From Maribacter sp. (GTDB lineage Bacteria; Bacteroidota; Bacteroidia; Flavobacteriales; Flavobacteriaceae), in assembly GCA_011050675.1 (NCBI GenBank), contig DRFI01000031.1, positions 1 through 64,000 on the forward strand: a DNA stretch of 64,000 nt, written 5' to 3'. Shown piece after piece: positions 1 to 9,644 of this stretch. The position numbers were made by a program, and so were the translations under genes. Below the pieces are notes generated by a model. It saw nothing but the letters and a program-made list of their open reading frames with translations, was not told the origin of the DNA and ran no database searches. Positions within the stretch are counted from its first letter, which is position 1; every line of letters begins with the position of its first letter.

Positions 1-3000
1 CGGAACAAGCGCAACCAAATGCAGGAATCGACGGAACATTGAACATTTGTCAAGGAGATACATTTACGAACTCAGATTTATTTGCACAACTAACAGGTTC
101 ACCAGATACGGGAGGAACGTGGGTAGATAATACTGATGGAACGCATACATATACTGTAGCAGCAATAGCACCATGTACAGTAGATGATACCAGTACAGTA
201 ACGGTAACAGAACAGTCACAACCAAATGCAGGTATCGATGGAACATTAAATATCTGTCAAGGCGATACATTTACAAATGCTGACCTTTTTGGACAATTAA
301 CAGGTTCACCAGATACAGGTGGAATTTGGGTAGATAATACCGATGGAACGCATACATATACTGTAGCAGCTACATCACCATGTACAGTAGATGATACCAG
401 TACAGTAACGGTAACAGAACAAGCACAACCAAATGCAGGAATAGATGGCACATTGAATATTTGTGTTGGAGATACATTTACGAATGCAAACCTTTTTACA
501 CAGCTAACAGGTTCACCGGATACGGGAGGAACGTGGGTAGATAATACTGATGGCACGCACACATATACCGTGGCTGCAATAGCACCATGTACCGTAGATG
601 ATACCAGTACAGTAACGGTAACGGAACAAGCATTACCAAATGCCGGAATTAATGGCATATTAAATATTTGCCAAGGAGATACATTTACGAATGCAGACCT
701 TTTTGGACAATTAACAGGTTCGCCAGATACGGGAGGAACGTGGGTAGATAATACTGATGGCACGCACACATATACAGTGGCTGCAATAGCACCATGTACC
801 GTAGATGATACCAGTACAGTAACGGTAACGGAACAAGCATTACCAAATGCCGGAATTAATGGCATATTAAATATTTGCCAAGGCGATACATTTACGAATG
901 CAGACCTTTTTGGACAATTAACAGGTTCGCCAGATACGGGAGGAACGTGGGTAGATAATACTGATGGAACGCACACATATACCGTGGCTGCAATAGTACC
1001 ATGTACCGTAGATGATACCAGTACAGTAAAGGTAACAGAACAAATACCGCCAAATGCTGGAATCGACGGAGTATTAATTATATGTCAAGGAGATACATTT
1101 GATAATAATGACCTTTTTGCACAACTAACAAGTTCGCCAGATACGGGAGAAACCTGGTTGGATAATACTGATGGAACGCACACATATACCGTGGCTGCAA
1201 TAGCACCATGTACCAAAGATGATTCAAGTATTGTAACGGTAACGGAACAAGCATTACCAAATGCAGGAATTGATGGAACCTTGGCAATCTGCCAAGGTGA
1301 TACATTTACGAACGCAGATTTATTCGGGCAATTAACAGGTTCACCGGATATAGGAGGAACGTGGGTAGATAATACTGATGGAACGCATACATATACTGTA
1401 GCAGCAATAGCACCATGTACAGTAGATGATACCAGTACAGTAACGGTAACAGAACAGTCACAACCAAATGCTGGAGTAGATGGGACGTTGAATATTTGTG
1501 TTGGTAAAACTTTTACGAATGCTGATCTTTTCGCCCAGTTAATAGGTTCTCCGGATACAGGAGGAACGTGGGTGGATAATACTGATGGAACGCACACATA
1601 TACCGTGGCAGCTACATCACTATGTACAGTAGATGATACCAGTACAGTAACGGTAACAGAACAGTCACAACCAAATGCTGGAGTAGATGGGACGTTGAAT
1701 ATTTGTGTTGGAGATTCATTTACGAACGCAGATTTATTTGCACAATTAACAGGTTCTCCGGATACAGGTGGAACGTGGGTGGATAATACTGATGGAACGC
1801 ATTCATATAGAGTAACCGCAACATCACCATGTGCAACTAATGATACCAGTACGGTAACGGTAACACAACAAGCGCAACCAAATGCAGGAATTGACGGAAC
1901 ATTAATAATTTGCCAAGGCGATACATTTACGAATGCAGATTTATTTGCAAAACTAACAGGTTCACCAGATACAGGTGGAACTTGGGTCAATAATGGAAAT
2001 GGAACATATACCTATACCGTATCCGCAATTGCTCCTTGTAATAGTAGCGATTCTAGTATGGTGATAATTGAGCTTAACCAAACAGATTCCGATGGAGATG
2101 GAACTATAGATTGTAACGAAAGAACTATTGTCCTTCCCGTAATATCTATAGATGCTGTTACGCTAGATAATATAGTTAATGAGAAAGAGTCTACAGATAT
2201 GGTACAAATTACTGGTGCTGTTTCGGGAGATTTTTCAGTGGGAGATGAGGTGACCTTAAATATCAATAATAACAATTATTCCGGACCGATTGATGAAAAT
2301 GGTCTATTTGCTATATCAGTTTCTGGTAGCGATTTGGTTAATAATTCTGATTATAGCATTCTTGGAACGATAACTACTATTACTGTGGATAGTAATACTG
2401 GGTCATCATCTGTGCAGCATGCGTATACTGTCGATATTGAACCACCATTGGTAGATAGTTTTGAAACTATGGATACTCTTCCAATTTTACTTGGCTTAGG
2501 TAGTCCTAATGAAATATTGAATATTACTGTAACAATAGGGGAGTCTGGAGAATCATTAGTCTATATCATAAACACTGATATCAATGGTATTTGGGAAATA
2601 CATACCGATACGGACATACCACAAAATGGTTCTTTCCCAATAATCGATCCAGAAATCATATTGTTTATTACCGCAGTAGATATAGCCGGAAACCAAGGTG
2701 TGGGCGAGGTTGTTATAATTTTCGATAATGAGCCGCTTGATAACGATAGTGATAATGATGGTTTACCTGATGATGAGGAAAATAGTTTAGGTACAGATCC
2801 TAATAATTCGGATACTGACGGAGATGGCATAATGGACGGACAAGAAGTTGCAGACGGAACTGATCCATTATATGCATGTGATTCTTTAGGAGGTACACCG
2901 CCATCTGGGAGTGCGTGCGATATTTATGTAGAGCTAGACTTGGTTAAACCAGATGACAATTTCAATGGTAGTTTTGAAATTATCAATATTGAAAGATTCC

Positions 3001-3218
3001 CTGATAATACGGTCAAAATCTATAATAGATATGGCGTATTAGTTTGGGAGGTTGAAGGTTATGAAAACAAGACGAAAGCATTTACTGGCTTATCCGAAGG
3101 AAGAATAACTATCAATCGAAATGAAAAATTACCATCTGGTACCTACTATTATGACATCTACTATACTGTTAAAGGTGAGCAAAAATTATTAACCGGCTAT
3201 CTGTATGTAATTAGATAA
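1..3218 (+). CDS. Giant T9SS-exported repeat adhesin, 3' part (5' end outside window)
   Basis: The frame is open from base 3, and the first codons already lie inside a repeat, so the true start is upstream of the window. The visible 1070 or so residues consist of ten 69-residue Ig-like repeats, an aspartate-rich linker (TDSDGDGTIDC), Bap-like Ig domains (VQITGAVSGDFSVGDEVTL), a thrombospondin type 3-like calcium-binding stretch (DSDNDGLPDDE, DTDGDGIMDG), and a C-terminal gliding-motility-associated domain (IYNRYGVLVWEV, then LPSGTYYYDIYY). Domains of this last kind are type B sorting signals that send proteins through the type IX secretion system to the cell surface, as in SprB. The PorP/SprF gene follows after 3 bases, the usual partner for type B cargo. 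The protein is probably a mobile surface adhesin for gliding or attachment. Family assignment is secure; the ligand is unknown. Confidence 0.93.
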   Translation, partial: EQAQPNAGIDGTLNICQGDTFTNSDLFAQLTGSPDTGGTWVDNTDGTHTYTVAAIAPCTVDDTSTVTVTEQSQPNAGIDGTLNICQGDTFTNADLFGQLTGSPDTGGIWVDNTDGTHTYTVAATSPCTVDDTSTVTVTEQAQPNAGIDGTLNICVGDTFTNANLFTQLTGSPDTGGTWVDNTDGTHTYTVAAIAPCTVDDTSTVTVTEQALPNAGINGILNICQGDTFTNADLFGQLTGSPDTGGTWVDNTDGTHTYTVAAIAPCTVDDTSTVTVTEQALPNAGINGILNICQGDTFTNADLFGQLTGSPDTGGTWVDNTDGTHTYTVAAIVPCTVDDTSTVKVTEQIPPNAGIDGVLIICQGDTFDNNDLFAQLTSSPDTGETWLDNTDGTHTYTVAAIAPCTKDDSSIVTVTEQALPNAGIDGTLAICQGDTFTNADLFGQLTGSPDIGGTWVDNTDGTHTYTVAAIAPCTVDDTSTVTVTEQSQPNAGVDGTLNICVGKTFTNADLFAQLIGSPDTGGTWVDNTDGTHTYTVAATSLCTVDDTSTVTVTEQSQPNAGVDGTLNICVGDSFTNADLFAQLTGSPDTGGTWVDNTDGTHSYRVTATSPCATNDTSTVTVTQQAQPNAGIDGTLIICQGDTFTNADLFAKLTGSPDTGGTWVNNGNGTYTYTVSAIAPCNSSDSSMVIIELNQTDSDGDGTIDCNERTIVLPVISIDAVTLDNIVNEKESTDMVQITGAVSGDFSVGDEVTLNINNNNYSGPIDENGLFAISVSGSDLVNNSDYSILGTITTITVDSNTGSSSVQHAYTVDIEPPLVDSFETMDTLPILLGLGSPNEILNITVTIGESGESLVYIINTDINGIWEIHTDTDIPQNGSFPIIDPEIILFITAVDIAGNQGVGEVVIIFDNEPLDNDSDNDGLPDDEENSLGTDPNNSDTDGDGIMDGQEVADGTDPLYACDSLGGTPPSGSACDIYVELDLVKPDDNFNGSFEIINIERFPDNTVKIYNRYGVLVWEVEGYENKTKAFTGLSEGRITINRNEKLPSGTYYYDIYYTVKGEQKLLTGYLYVIR
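15..2084 (+). repeat. Ten tandem 207-bp coding repeats (69 residues each)
   Basis: Ten consecutive in-frame units start at about 15, 222, 429, 636, 843, 1050, 1257, 1464, 1671 and 1878. Each begins PNAG and contains ICxGDTFTNADLF, GSPDTGGTWVDNTDG and PCTVDDTSTVTVTEQ, with two cysteines per unit (in IC and PC). Units 4 and 5 are almost identical at the DNA level, while units 6 and 10 have drifted most. The array continues upstream of the window. Confidence 0.97.
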
Positions 3219-3221
3219 AAG

Positions 3222-4172
3222 ATGAAGAAAATATATAACATAGTCTTTTTGATTTTTACCATGATACTTTGTGGTCAGTTTGTTGTGTACGGTCAACAAG
3301 ATGCACAGTACACCCAATATATGTATAATACCTTTTCTGTAAACCCTGCATATGCTGGCTCTCGTGAGGCATTGAGTGTATCTGCATTGCACAGGTCGCA
3401 GTGGGTTGGTAGAGATGGTGCACCAAATACTCAGACACTAAGTATACATGGTCCTAGTTCAAAAAAAGTGGGACTTGGTCTTTCTATCGTACATGATGAA
3501 ATTGGTAATAACACCAACCAGAACACTTATTTTGATGCTGCTTTTTCTTATACCCTAGAAACTTCTGAAAATGATAAATTATCTTTTGGTTTAAAAGCCG
3601 GCGGACATCTTTTAAATCTAGATTTTAATAACCTTAGAAATTTCAGTGCAGGCGGAAGCGCAATTACCGATAGTGATCTTTATAAAAAGTTTACACCGAA
3701 TTTTGGAGCAGGAATCTATTACCATAATGATAAATTTTACGCAGGCTTTTCCATACCCAACTTTTTGCAGACAGAACATTTTAAAAGTTCTGATGGTAAT
3801 GATAATCTCGTGGCTATTGATAGAATTACTTGGTATTTAATTTCTGGATATGTTTTTGACATGTCACCATCATTAAAATTTAAACCAGCTTTTTTATTGA
3901 AAGCAACATCTGGAGCTCCGTTGCAAGCAGATGTATCAGCAAATTTTTTATTGAACGATAAGTTTTCAATGGGAGCAGCGTACAGGTGGGATGCCGCTAT
4001 AAGTGCTTTATTTGGTTTTCAAATGAGCGATGAGTTTATGCTTGGTCTTGCCTATGATAGTGATATTTCTGAATTAGGAGGAACCAAATATAATAATGGT
4101 TCTTTTGAAATATTTCTTAGGTATGAGTTTATTAAAAAAGAGAAAGTAGATCTAACCCCTAGATTTTTTTAA
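3222..4172 (+). CDS. PorP/SprF family type IX secretion membrane protein
   Basis: This 316-residue protein has a signal peptide ending near VVYGQ, followed by the family hallmark QDAQYTQYMYNTFSVNPAYAG and LHRSQWVG, then alternating strands typical of an outer-membrane barrel. PorP/SprF-like proteins are needed for secretion or surface attachment of adhesins that carry type B C-terminal domains. It starts 3 bases after the adhesin stop and is followed 12 bases later by the OmpA/PD40 gene, so the three form one operon. Its specific cargo is inferred to be the adhesin upstream. Confidence 0.94.
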   Translation: MKKIYNIVFLIFTMILCGQFVVYGQQDAQYTQYMYNTFSVNPAYAGSREALSVSALHRSQWVGRDGAPNTQTLSIHGPSSKKVGLGLSIVHDEIGNNTNQNTYFDAAFSYTLETSENDKLSFGLKAGGHLLNLDFNNLRNFSAGGSAITDSDLYKKFTPNFGAGIYYHNDKFYAGFSIPNFLQTEHFKSSDGNDNLVAIDRITWYLISGYVFDMSPSLKFKPAFLLKATSGAPLQADVSANFLLNDKFSMGAAYRWDAAISALFGFQMSDEFMLGLAYDSDISELGGTKYNNGSFEIFLRYEFIKKEKVDLTPRFF

Positions 4173-4184
4173 AATTAACTGATA

Positions 4185-6098
4185 ATGAAAATCAAAACAT
4201 CCATAATTCTCTTATCGTTTCTTTTTGTTGCTACACTGTGTTCTGCGCAGAAAGGGAACAAAAATTCGGTAGCGGATAATTTTGAACATTATGCATATAT
4301 GGGTAATGAATCTACCTACGAAGAGTTGAGTGAAAAGGGAATGTCAGATGAAGAAATCTGTAAAAATCTTGGTAATGCAGCCTACCTAAAAGCGAAGTAT
4401 GATGAAGCTAGTTACTGGTACGCCAAGCTGTTGGAATTAAATAGTAAAACCATTGAGGCTGACTATATGTACAGATATGCCCAATCGTTGAAGTCTATTA
4501 AAAATTATAAGGATTCTAACCTATGGATGAAAAAGTTTAAGAAGGCAAAGAAGAATGATGTAAGAGCTTTGAATTATGATATGGACGAAAGTTATATTGA
4601 TGATTTAATGATTGCTTCAAGTGAATATACTATTGAAAATTTGGCTTCTGTAAATTCTAAAGAGTCCGATTTTGCTCCGTCATTTTATAATGAGTTTTTG
4701 GTGTTTTCCACGGGCAGAGATTTAGAAACCACCTCTAGAAGTTCTACATCTTATTTGAATCTGTATAAAACTACACGACCTGAAAAAGGAGCGTATAGTA
4801 CTGCAACAGCATTTCCAGAGGAATTAAAATCTGTAGCGAATGAATCTTCCACTACCTTTTCAAAAGATGGGAACACCATGTATTTTACTCGAAATAATTA
4901 CAAGAAGAGGTCTTTCAATAGAGATAAGAATGGTATTAGTAGATTAAAGATTTATAAGAGCACATTTAAAGATGGTAAATGGGGAAATATAGAAGATTTA
5001 CCGTTTAACAGCGAGTTGTATTCAGTAGCACATCCAACCTTAAATAAAGAAAGTACTAAATTATATTTTTCATCTGATATGCCTGGAACATTAGGAGCGT
5101 CGGATATTTTTATGGTAGATATACATGCAGATGGTAGTTATGGTATTCCTCAGAATTTAGGTTCTAAGATTAATACGGAGAGTAAGGAAACTTTTCCATT
5201 CATTTCAGATTCAGATGTTCTGTATTTTGCATCAGACGGTCGTCCGGGTTTAGGAGGTTTAGATATTTTTTCCATCGATTTAAAAAATCAAGGGAAGGTC
5301 AAGAATTTAGGGAACCCAATTAATAGTCCTAATGATGATTTTTCATTGATTTTTGATGAAGAAACCAGTTCTGGATTCTTTGCTTCTAACCGCACAGGTG
5401 GTGTTGGTAGTGATGATATTTATGCTTTAAAAACCATTGACTGTATGGTAAGTATTACGGGTAATGCCGTAGATAAGGATTCTGAAAAAACTTTGCCGTT
5501 TGCAACTATTAATGCAAGAAATACTTCGGGAGGAAATGTAGGGGAGGCACAAACAGATGCTCAGGGCAATTATACTATAGAAATACCGTGTCAAGAAAGT
5601 CAATACTCCATTGTGGCTAATCTTGATGGATATGAAGAAGGGTCGCTATTTATGATTACCACACCTGATGAAAAGAATATTAAGAATGCACGTGTAGTGC
5701 TTGAAGAAAGTAGTAAAGTGGCAGTTATTGGTGCAGATTTAGTAAAAGTTTTAAAATTGGCACCTATTTATTTTGACCTGAATAGTTCTTATTTACGTAA
5801 CGATGCTTTTGAAAATTTAGATAAAGTGGTCGCGTACATGAAGAAAAGACCAGAAGTAAAAGTCGAAATAGGCTCGCATACAGATAGTCGCGAAGAGGAT
5901 GGCTATAACTTATGGCTTTCTGATCGTAGAGCTAAGAGAACGGTTGCCTATATTATATCTAATGGTATAGCTAGTAGTAGAATTACAGGAAAAGGATATG
6001 GTGAGACCGAATTGATTAATAAATGTGCAAACGGGGTCATTTGTTCGGACAGAGACCATCAATTAAATAGGCGTTCTGAGTTTATCTTAATAGATTAG
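4185..6098 (+). CDS. OmpA family protein with TPR, PD40 propeller and peptidase-regulatory domain
   Basis: This exported 637-residue protein has a signal peptide ending near LCSAQ. Residues about 50-125 look TPR-like. Residues about 160-410 carry PD40/WD40-like blades (TKLYFSSDMPG, SDVLYFASDGRPG, SGFFASNRTGG). A carboxypeptidase-regulatory-like beta sandwich follows at about 420-510 (TINARNTSGG). The C-terminal OmpA domain has VEIGSHTDSREEDGYN and the NRRSEF end, which bind peptidoglycan. This architecture regularly accompanies PorP/SprF genes in Bacteroidota and resembles the PorE type of T9SS periplasmic protein. It probably anchors or scaffolds the secreted adhesin at the cell wall. Confidence 0.92.
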   Translation: MKIKTSIILLSFLFVATLCSAQKGNKNSVADNFEHYAYMGNESTYEELSEKGMSDEEICKNLGNAAYLKAKYDEASYWYAKLLELNSKTIEADYMYRYAQSLKSIKNYKDSNLWMKKFKKAKKNDVRALNYDMDESYIDDLMIASSEYTIENLASVNSKESDFAPSFYNEFLVFSTGRDLETTSRSSTSYLNLYKTTRPEKGAYSTATAFPEELKSVANESSTTFSKDGNTMYFTRNNYKKRSFNRDKNGISRLKIYKSTFKDGKWGNIEDLPFNSELYSVAHPTLNKESTKLYFSSDMPGTLGASDIFMVDIHADGSYGIPQNLGSKINTESKETFPFISDSDVLYFASDGRPGLGGLDIFSIDLKNQGKVKNLGNPINSPNDDFSLIFDEETSSGFFASNRTGGVGSDDIYALKTIDCMVSITGNAVDKDSEKTLPFATINARNTSGGNVGEAQTDAQGNYTIEIPCQESQYSIVANLDGYEEGSLFMITTPDEKNIKNARVVLEESSKVAVIGADLVKVLKLAPIYFDLNSSYLRNDAFENLDKVVAYMKKRPEVKVEIGSHTDSREEDGYNLWLSDRRAKRTVAYIISNGIASSRITGKGYGETELINKCANGVICSDRDHQLNRRSEFILID

Positions 6099-6210
6099 AA
6101 CCCCTAGTTGTAATAAGTTTAATAGTCTTGATATTAGATTAACTAATTGGTTATTAGGACAAAGCGATTGGATTTTTTAATATTTTTAGCTCATTTTACG
6201 CCAGCTCGTC

Positions 6211-6270
6211 TGAGCTTAATTACTACTGGACTATAATAAATTACTACCCATCTAAGCTTAATTACTATTT
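6211..6270. repeat. Direct 13-bp repeat upstream of the histidine kinase
   Basis: The 13-mer AGCTTAATTACTA occurs at 6213-6225 and again at 6255-6267, 42 bases (about four helical turns) apart, in the 236-base gap before the kinase gene. The spacing would suit binding of a regulator to the same DNA face, but no family can be named. It may be chance in AT-rich DNA. Confidence 0.3.
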
Positions 6271-6334
6271 GAGAATTATTATGTGAAGTTTGTCATATAA
6301 TAAATTATACAAATCTTAACCAAAACCATAAAAG

Positions 6335-7411
6335 ATGAAACATAATGTACATCAACTAAGAGCAGCTTTTTTTGATATGGCCCATTCGCCATTTGTAATT
6401 TTCGATAAAAATTTAGTGTTTGTCGATATAAATGATATTGCTTTAAAAACGATACCAGTAACTAGAGAAGAGGTAGTTGGTAAACATTTTTTAGAAATAT
6501 TCCCGAATGCTGACCGTCAAAGATACGAAGCTTACATTGAGGTCATTAAAACAGGTGTTCGTAGAGATTTAGAAGAAGTAAGATTAAGTTTGTCAACAGG
6601 AGACTTCGTGTTTTTAGTAAAGGCCTTTAGAGTAGGGGAAGGTTTAGGTATATCTGCACTTAATATCACCAAGCTAATAAATACTATTGATAACCAAAAA
6701 AAGGATAAAATAAAATTAAAGGAAATCAACGGTGAGCTAACGGAGAAGAATAAAGAATTAGAAGTATTTTCATATGCTGCGGCACATGATTTGAAAGCGC
6801 CTCTAACAAATCTTCAAAGTCTATTAGGTATTTTGAAAGAAGAATCACTAATTAGAGAATCTGGATATCCTATTTATACAAAAATTATTCAAGTCTTTGA
6901 TATTATGTCATCAAAGTTAAATGCGGTAAATAAGGTAATTGGTCTGAAATCTACAATTGATGGTAAAAAAGAATTACTGAAAATTTCAGAAATGGTAGAA
7001 ACAATTAAGGAAGAAGTTTCAGAAGAAATTATAAAAGCAGAAATAGTTTTTGAAGAAAACTATTCTTTAAGTCCTGCTGTAGAATATCATAAACCCCATC
7101 TTCATAGTATTCTACATAATTTAATTACAAACGCTGTAAAATATAGAAACCCACAAGTTAAATCTGTAATAAAAATTTCTACTAGTGTAAAGAACAATAA
7201 AACTGTATTAGAAATATCGGATAATGGTCTTGGAGTTGATTTAAAATCAAATGGAAATAAATTATTTGGACTTTTTAAAAGAATGCACACACATGTAGAA
7301 GGTTTAGGAGTAGGCCTATATATTGTGAAATTTATTGTTAATGCACACGGTGGAAATATACAAGTTAATAGCGAAAAGAATAAGGGAACAAAATTTAAAA
7401 TTACATTATAA
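6335..7411 (+). CDS. PAS domain sensor histidine kinase
   Basis: This soluble kinase of 358 residues has an N-terminal PAS domain (about 10-110), a short coiled coil (about 118-145), a phosphoacceptor domain with His151 in AAAHDLKAPL, and an ATP-binding domain with the N box (LITNAVKYRN), G1 (ISDNGLGVDL), an F box (FGLFKRMHTH) and G2 (GLGVGLYIVK). There is no membrane segment, so it senses a cytoplasmic signal through PAS. Its stop overlaps the next start by one base (TAATG), coupling it to the response regulator. The signal is unknown. Confidence 0.93.
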   Translation: MKHNVHQLRAAFFDMAHSPFVIFDKNLVFVDINDIALKTIPVTREEVVGKHFLEIFPNADRQRYEAYIEVIKTGVRRDLEEVRLSLSTGDFVFLVKAFRVGEGLGISALNITKLINTIDNQKKDKIKLKEINGELTEKNKELEVFSYAAAHDLKAPLTNLQSLLGILKEESLIRESGYPIYTKIIQVFDIMSSKLNAVNKVIGLKSTIDGKKELLKISEMVETIKEEVSEEIIKAEIVFEENYSLSPAVEYHKPHLHSILHNLITNAVKYRNPQVKSVIKISTSVKNNKTVLEISDNGLGVDLKSNGNKLFGLFKRMHTHVEGLGVGLYIVKFIVNAHGGNIQVNSEKNKGTKFKITL

Positions 7412-7800
7412 TGACTAATTACAATCCAATAAAAATCTTACTAGTTGATGACGATGCAGTTACTAATTTTATTGTTTCTAGAAAGTTATCTAAACTAGGA
7501 ATTGAAAATATAGATGCTGTAGAAAACGGAGCAGAAGCACTTGAGTATTTAGAAAATAATGAACCTAATGTCATTTTTTTAGATATAAATATGCCAATTA
7601 TGGATGGTCATGAGTTCATGTTAGAATATAAAAAAAGAGAGTTGTCTGAAGAGGTTAAGGTTTTTATTTTATCATCTTCCGATAGAACTTGTGATAAAAA
7701 TAAGTTTTTAAATTTCGCAAATGTTCTAGATTATATTGAGAAACCATTAGAATTGGAAAATATTAAAAAGGCTTTTAAAATGATTGAACTAGTATTTTAA
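7411..7800 (+). CDS. Single-domain (CheY-like) response regulator
   Basis: This 129-residue receiver domain has no output domain. The acidic pocket is D13-D15 (LLVDDD), the phosphoacceptor is D58 (IFLDINMP), the switch serine is S88 (ILSSSD) and the invariant lysine is K111 (EKPLE). It is translationally coupled to the preceding kinase by a one-base overlap, so the pair forms a two-component module. Output must run through protein contact or a further phosphorelay. Confidence 0.93.
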   Translation: MTNYNPIKILLVDDDAVTNFIVSRKLSKLGIENIDAVENGAEALEYLENNEPNVIFLDINMPIMDGHEFMLEYKKRELSEEVKVFILSSSDRTCDKNKFLNFANVLDYIEKPLELENIKKAFKMIELVF

Positions 7801-7924
7801 ATTAGGATTTTTACTAAATTGTACACTTAGTGCTTTATATTATCGTTTAAAACCATATACTTTAAGTTAGTTAAGAAGTTTAGCGAATTTAATTTTAGAT
7901 AATTTTTTTAACACTTATTATAAA

Positions 7925-8338
7925 ATGGAACAGACTTTATCTATAATGCTAATTGAAGATGATAAGCTTGAAAAATTAAGATTTCGTAAAACTATCTCTA
8001 CATTTAATTTGAAACACACTATTATTGATGCTGATAATGGTGAAGATGCATTGAAAATATTAAAGGAGATTACACATTTACCTGAATTAATAATTTTAGA
8101 TTTAAGTATGCCAGAGATGAATGGACTTGAATTTTTGAAAACGTTGAAGGGCAATATGTTTTGGAAGTATATACCAATAGTAGTTCTTACGACTTCAGTC
8201 AATCATAGAGATTTACTTTATTCATATGAAATCGGTATAGCTGGTTTTATTAAGAAACCGTTGAAGCATGTGGATTATGTAGAAAAAATTAAAAGAGTTA
8301 TTTCTTATTGGAGCATCAATGAGGTTATTGAAAATTAA
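7925..8338 (+). CDS. Single-domain response regulator (Rcp1-like)
   Basis: A 137-residue receiver domain with pocket residues EDD (11-13), phosphoacceptor D59 (IILDLSMPEMNG), switch residues VLTTS and lysine in FIKKPL. The form is that of Rcp1-type regulators, which relay from PAS/phytochrome-like kinases. It lies 124 bases after the previous regulator and may be co-transcribed with the kinase or have its own promoter. No DNA-binding domain is present. Confidence 0.9.
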   Translation: MEQTLSIMLIEDDKLEKLRFRKTISTFNLKHTIIDADNGEDALKILKEITHLPELIILDLSMPEMNGLEFLKTLKGNMFWKYIPIVVLTTSVNHRDLLYSYEIGIAGFIKKPLKHVDYVEKIKRVISYWSINEVIEN

Positions 8339-8856
8339 TATTTATCAATAAGTAGCTTATTATTAAAAGTTTGTTGAGAAAACATTTGGTATTACATCTT
8401 AAAAAATTGTTTTTTGAATTGGATTTATTGGAGTCTCTTTTAAAGTTGTTTTAAACTAACCCATTTTTTATAAAAAATTATTAAAAACCTTTTTGTTTAG
8501 GTTGTTAATTTCTTGCCCCAATATCTAACCAAAGATATTGGGGCAATTTATTTTATGTTATTACTTTCATAATGTTGATATATCATTTTCTTCTTGTCAA
8601 AGTCAATCAAAAAAATAAATTTTATCTGCAAAGTGCTTTATATGTTACATAATACTATTCCGTAAAAAAATAATTTTCATTAATTTTTATTACTCGATTC
8701 GTATTATTAAAATAATTAATGGTTAAAAATAGATTTAAAAGTGTGTAACCTATTATTCGTCTATAGTAAATGGTATTCCAAAGAATTTCAATGATAATTC
8801 TTGAGCCTTGAAACTACATTTACATCATAATTAATAATCATACTAAAATTTTAATC
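8339..8856. other. 518-base intergenic region
   Basis: Very AT-rich DNA between the response regulator and the secreted-subunit operon. It contains a clear hairpin terminator at 8514-8545. I see no ORF with a credible start. The stretch after 8600 presumably holds the promoter and leader of the gene at 8857, but I could not identify a convincing promoter box. Confidence 0.6.
8514..8545 (+). terminator. Intrinsic terminator-like hairpin
   Basis: Inverted repeat with arms TGCCCCAATATCT and AGATATTGGGGCA around a six-base loop, followed by an AT-rich tract with TTTATTTT. It lies 175 bases after the response regulator and separates it from the next operon. Confidence 0.75.
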
Positions 8857-9495
8857 ATGAAAAAACTTAACCTATTTATTGCAGCAACAATGTTAATTTC
8901 TGCTCACGGCTTAACTGCTCAAGACAACAATGACACGAATGTTGCAACACATCAATTAGATGTAAATGTCCCTGAATTAGCAATATTAGATATCTACGAT
9001 GCTAATACAGGTTTTGAAGCTGGTCCTATTATGTTTGATATGACAAATGTTTCTTTAGTAGGAACAAATGCTGAAGCTGGTATGTATGCTTTTCAAGATA
9101 TCGATTACCAAAATCTATATCTAAATTACACAAGTGTAACTGGTCAGGCAGGATCGGGTTATGATGTTACAAGACAGATTGATGTTCAATTTGAACCAGG
9201 TAGCACATTTCCAGGAAACTTAGATTTAAGAATTACACCAGAGGCACCAGTAATTATCGCGAACGGTGGTACAGTGAACTCTGCAGGTATTGTAACTCCA
9301 GGTGGCGTAGCATTAGGAACAACAACACCGATCGGTACTGACGCTATGTTAGTAAATAGTATTGAAAGCGTTTACACGGGTGATGAGAGCTTTGGTGTAA
9401 AATTAACCTACACATTAGAACAAAACGGAAACTTTGCTGGGTATCAGGCAGGTTTATATCAAGCAACGTTAAGATATACGTTATCAGATTTGTAG
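8857..9495 (+). CDS. Small secreted structural subunit candidate (major subunit of the usher-like module)
   Basis: This 212-residue exported protein has a signal peptide ending near GLTAQ, and the mature part is rich in beta strands with no cysteine. It is not a family I can name. It shares a pattern with the protein at 13968: a mature start with Asn/Asp/Thr, then LDVNVPELAILDI against LSVELLPIAIVDV, LYLNYT against LWLNFT, and a C-terminal YTGD, LTYTL, then a strand ending LRYTL. The end YQATLRYTLSDL also recalls WxL-domain ends of Gram-positives. It comes first in the module and is followed by a terminator, as expected for an abundant subunit made in excess of its assembly machinery. The pilin-like role is inferred. 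Confidence 0.6.
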   Translation: MKKLNLFIAATMLISAHGLTAQDNNDTNVATHQLDVNVPELAILDIYDANTGFEAGPIMFDMTNVSLVGTNAEAGMYAFQDIDYQNLYLNYTSVTGQAGSGYDVTRQIDVQFEPGSTFPGNLDLRITPEAPVIIANGGTVNSAGIVTPGGVALGTTTPIGTDAMLVNSIESVYTGDESFGVKLTYTLEQNGNFAGYQAGLYQATLRYTLSDL

Positions 9496-9518
9496 ATAAT
9501 ACGAATTGTGGTTAGGGT

Positions 9519-9554
9519 AAAAAAGTCTCTTGTTTTCAACAAGGGGCTTTTTTT
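9519..9554 (+). terminator. Terminator after the first subunit gene
   Basis: Arms AAGTCTCTTGTT and AACAAGGGGCTT (two G-T pairs) around TTCA, followed by a run of T. It lies 23 bases after the stop of the 8857 gene and within its operon context, so it probably makes the first gene a more abundant separate transcript. Confidence 0.8.
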
Positions 9555-9624
9555 ATGCTTTTTAGTCTAGTGGTTAACGATTTTCCATTAATGAACATTG
9601 ACCATGGTTTGCTAATTAGTTTCC

Positions 9625-9644
9625 ATTGGTCTAAACCAATTGGT
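9625..9644. promoter_or_regulatory. Palindromic operator candidate upstream of the chaperone-like gene
   Basis: Three alternating half-sites, ATTGGT, ACCAAT and TTGGT, form both a spaced inverted repeat (9625-9640) and the perfect palindrome ACCAATTGGT (9635-9644). It lies about 95 bases before the gene at 9737, after the terminator, where a second promoter and its control would sit. The binding factor is unknown. Confidence 0.35.

Noticed and set aside
64-1990. Long open frames on the minus strand across the adhesin repeats (such as 257-976 and 1085-1990)
   Set aside because: They repeat with the same 207-base period as the plus-strand adhesin and are reverse frames of the repeats, with no start context or known motif.
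9571-9600. GTTAAC at 9573 with AACATTG further on
   Set aside because: The second box is one base out of register with the shared element and lacks CATTAA; the site is also about 140 bases from the next ATG.
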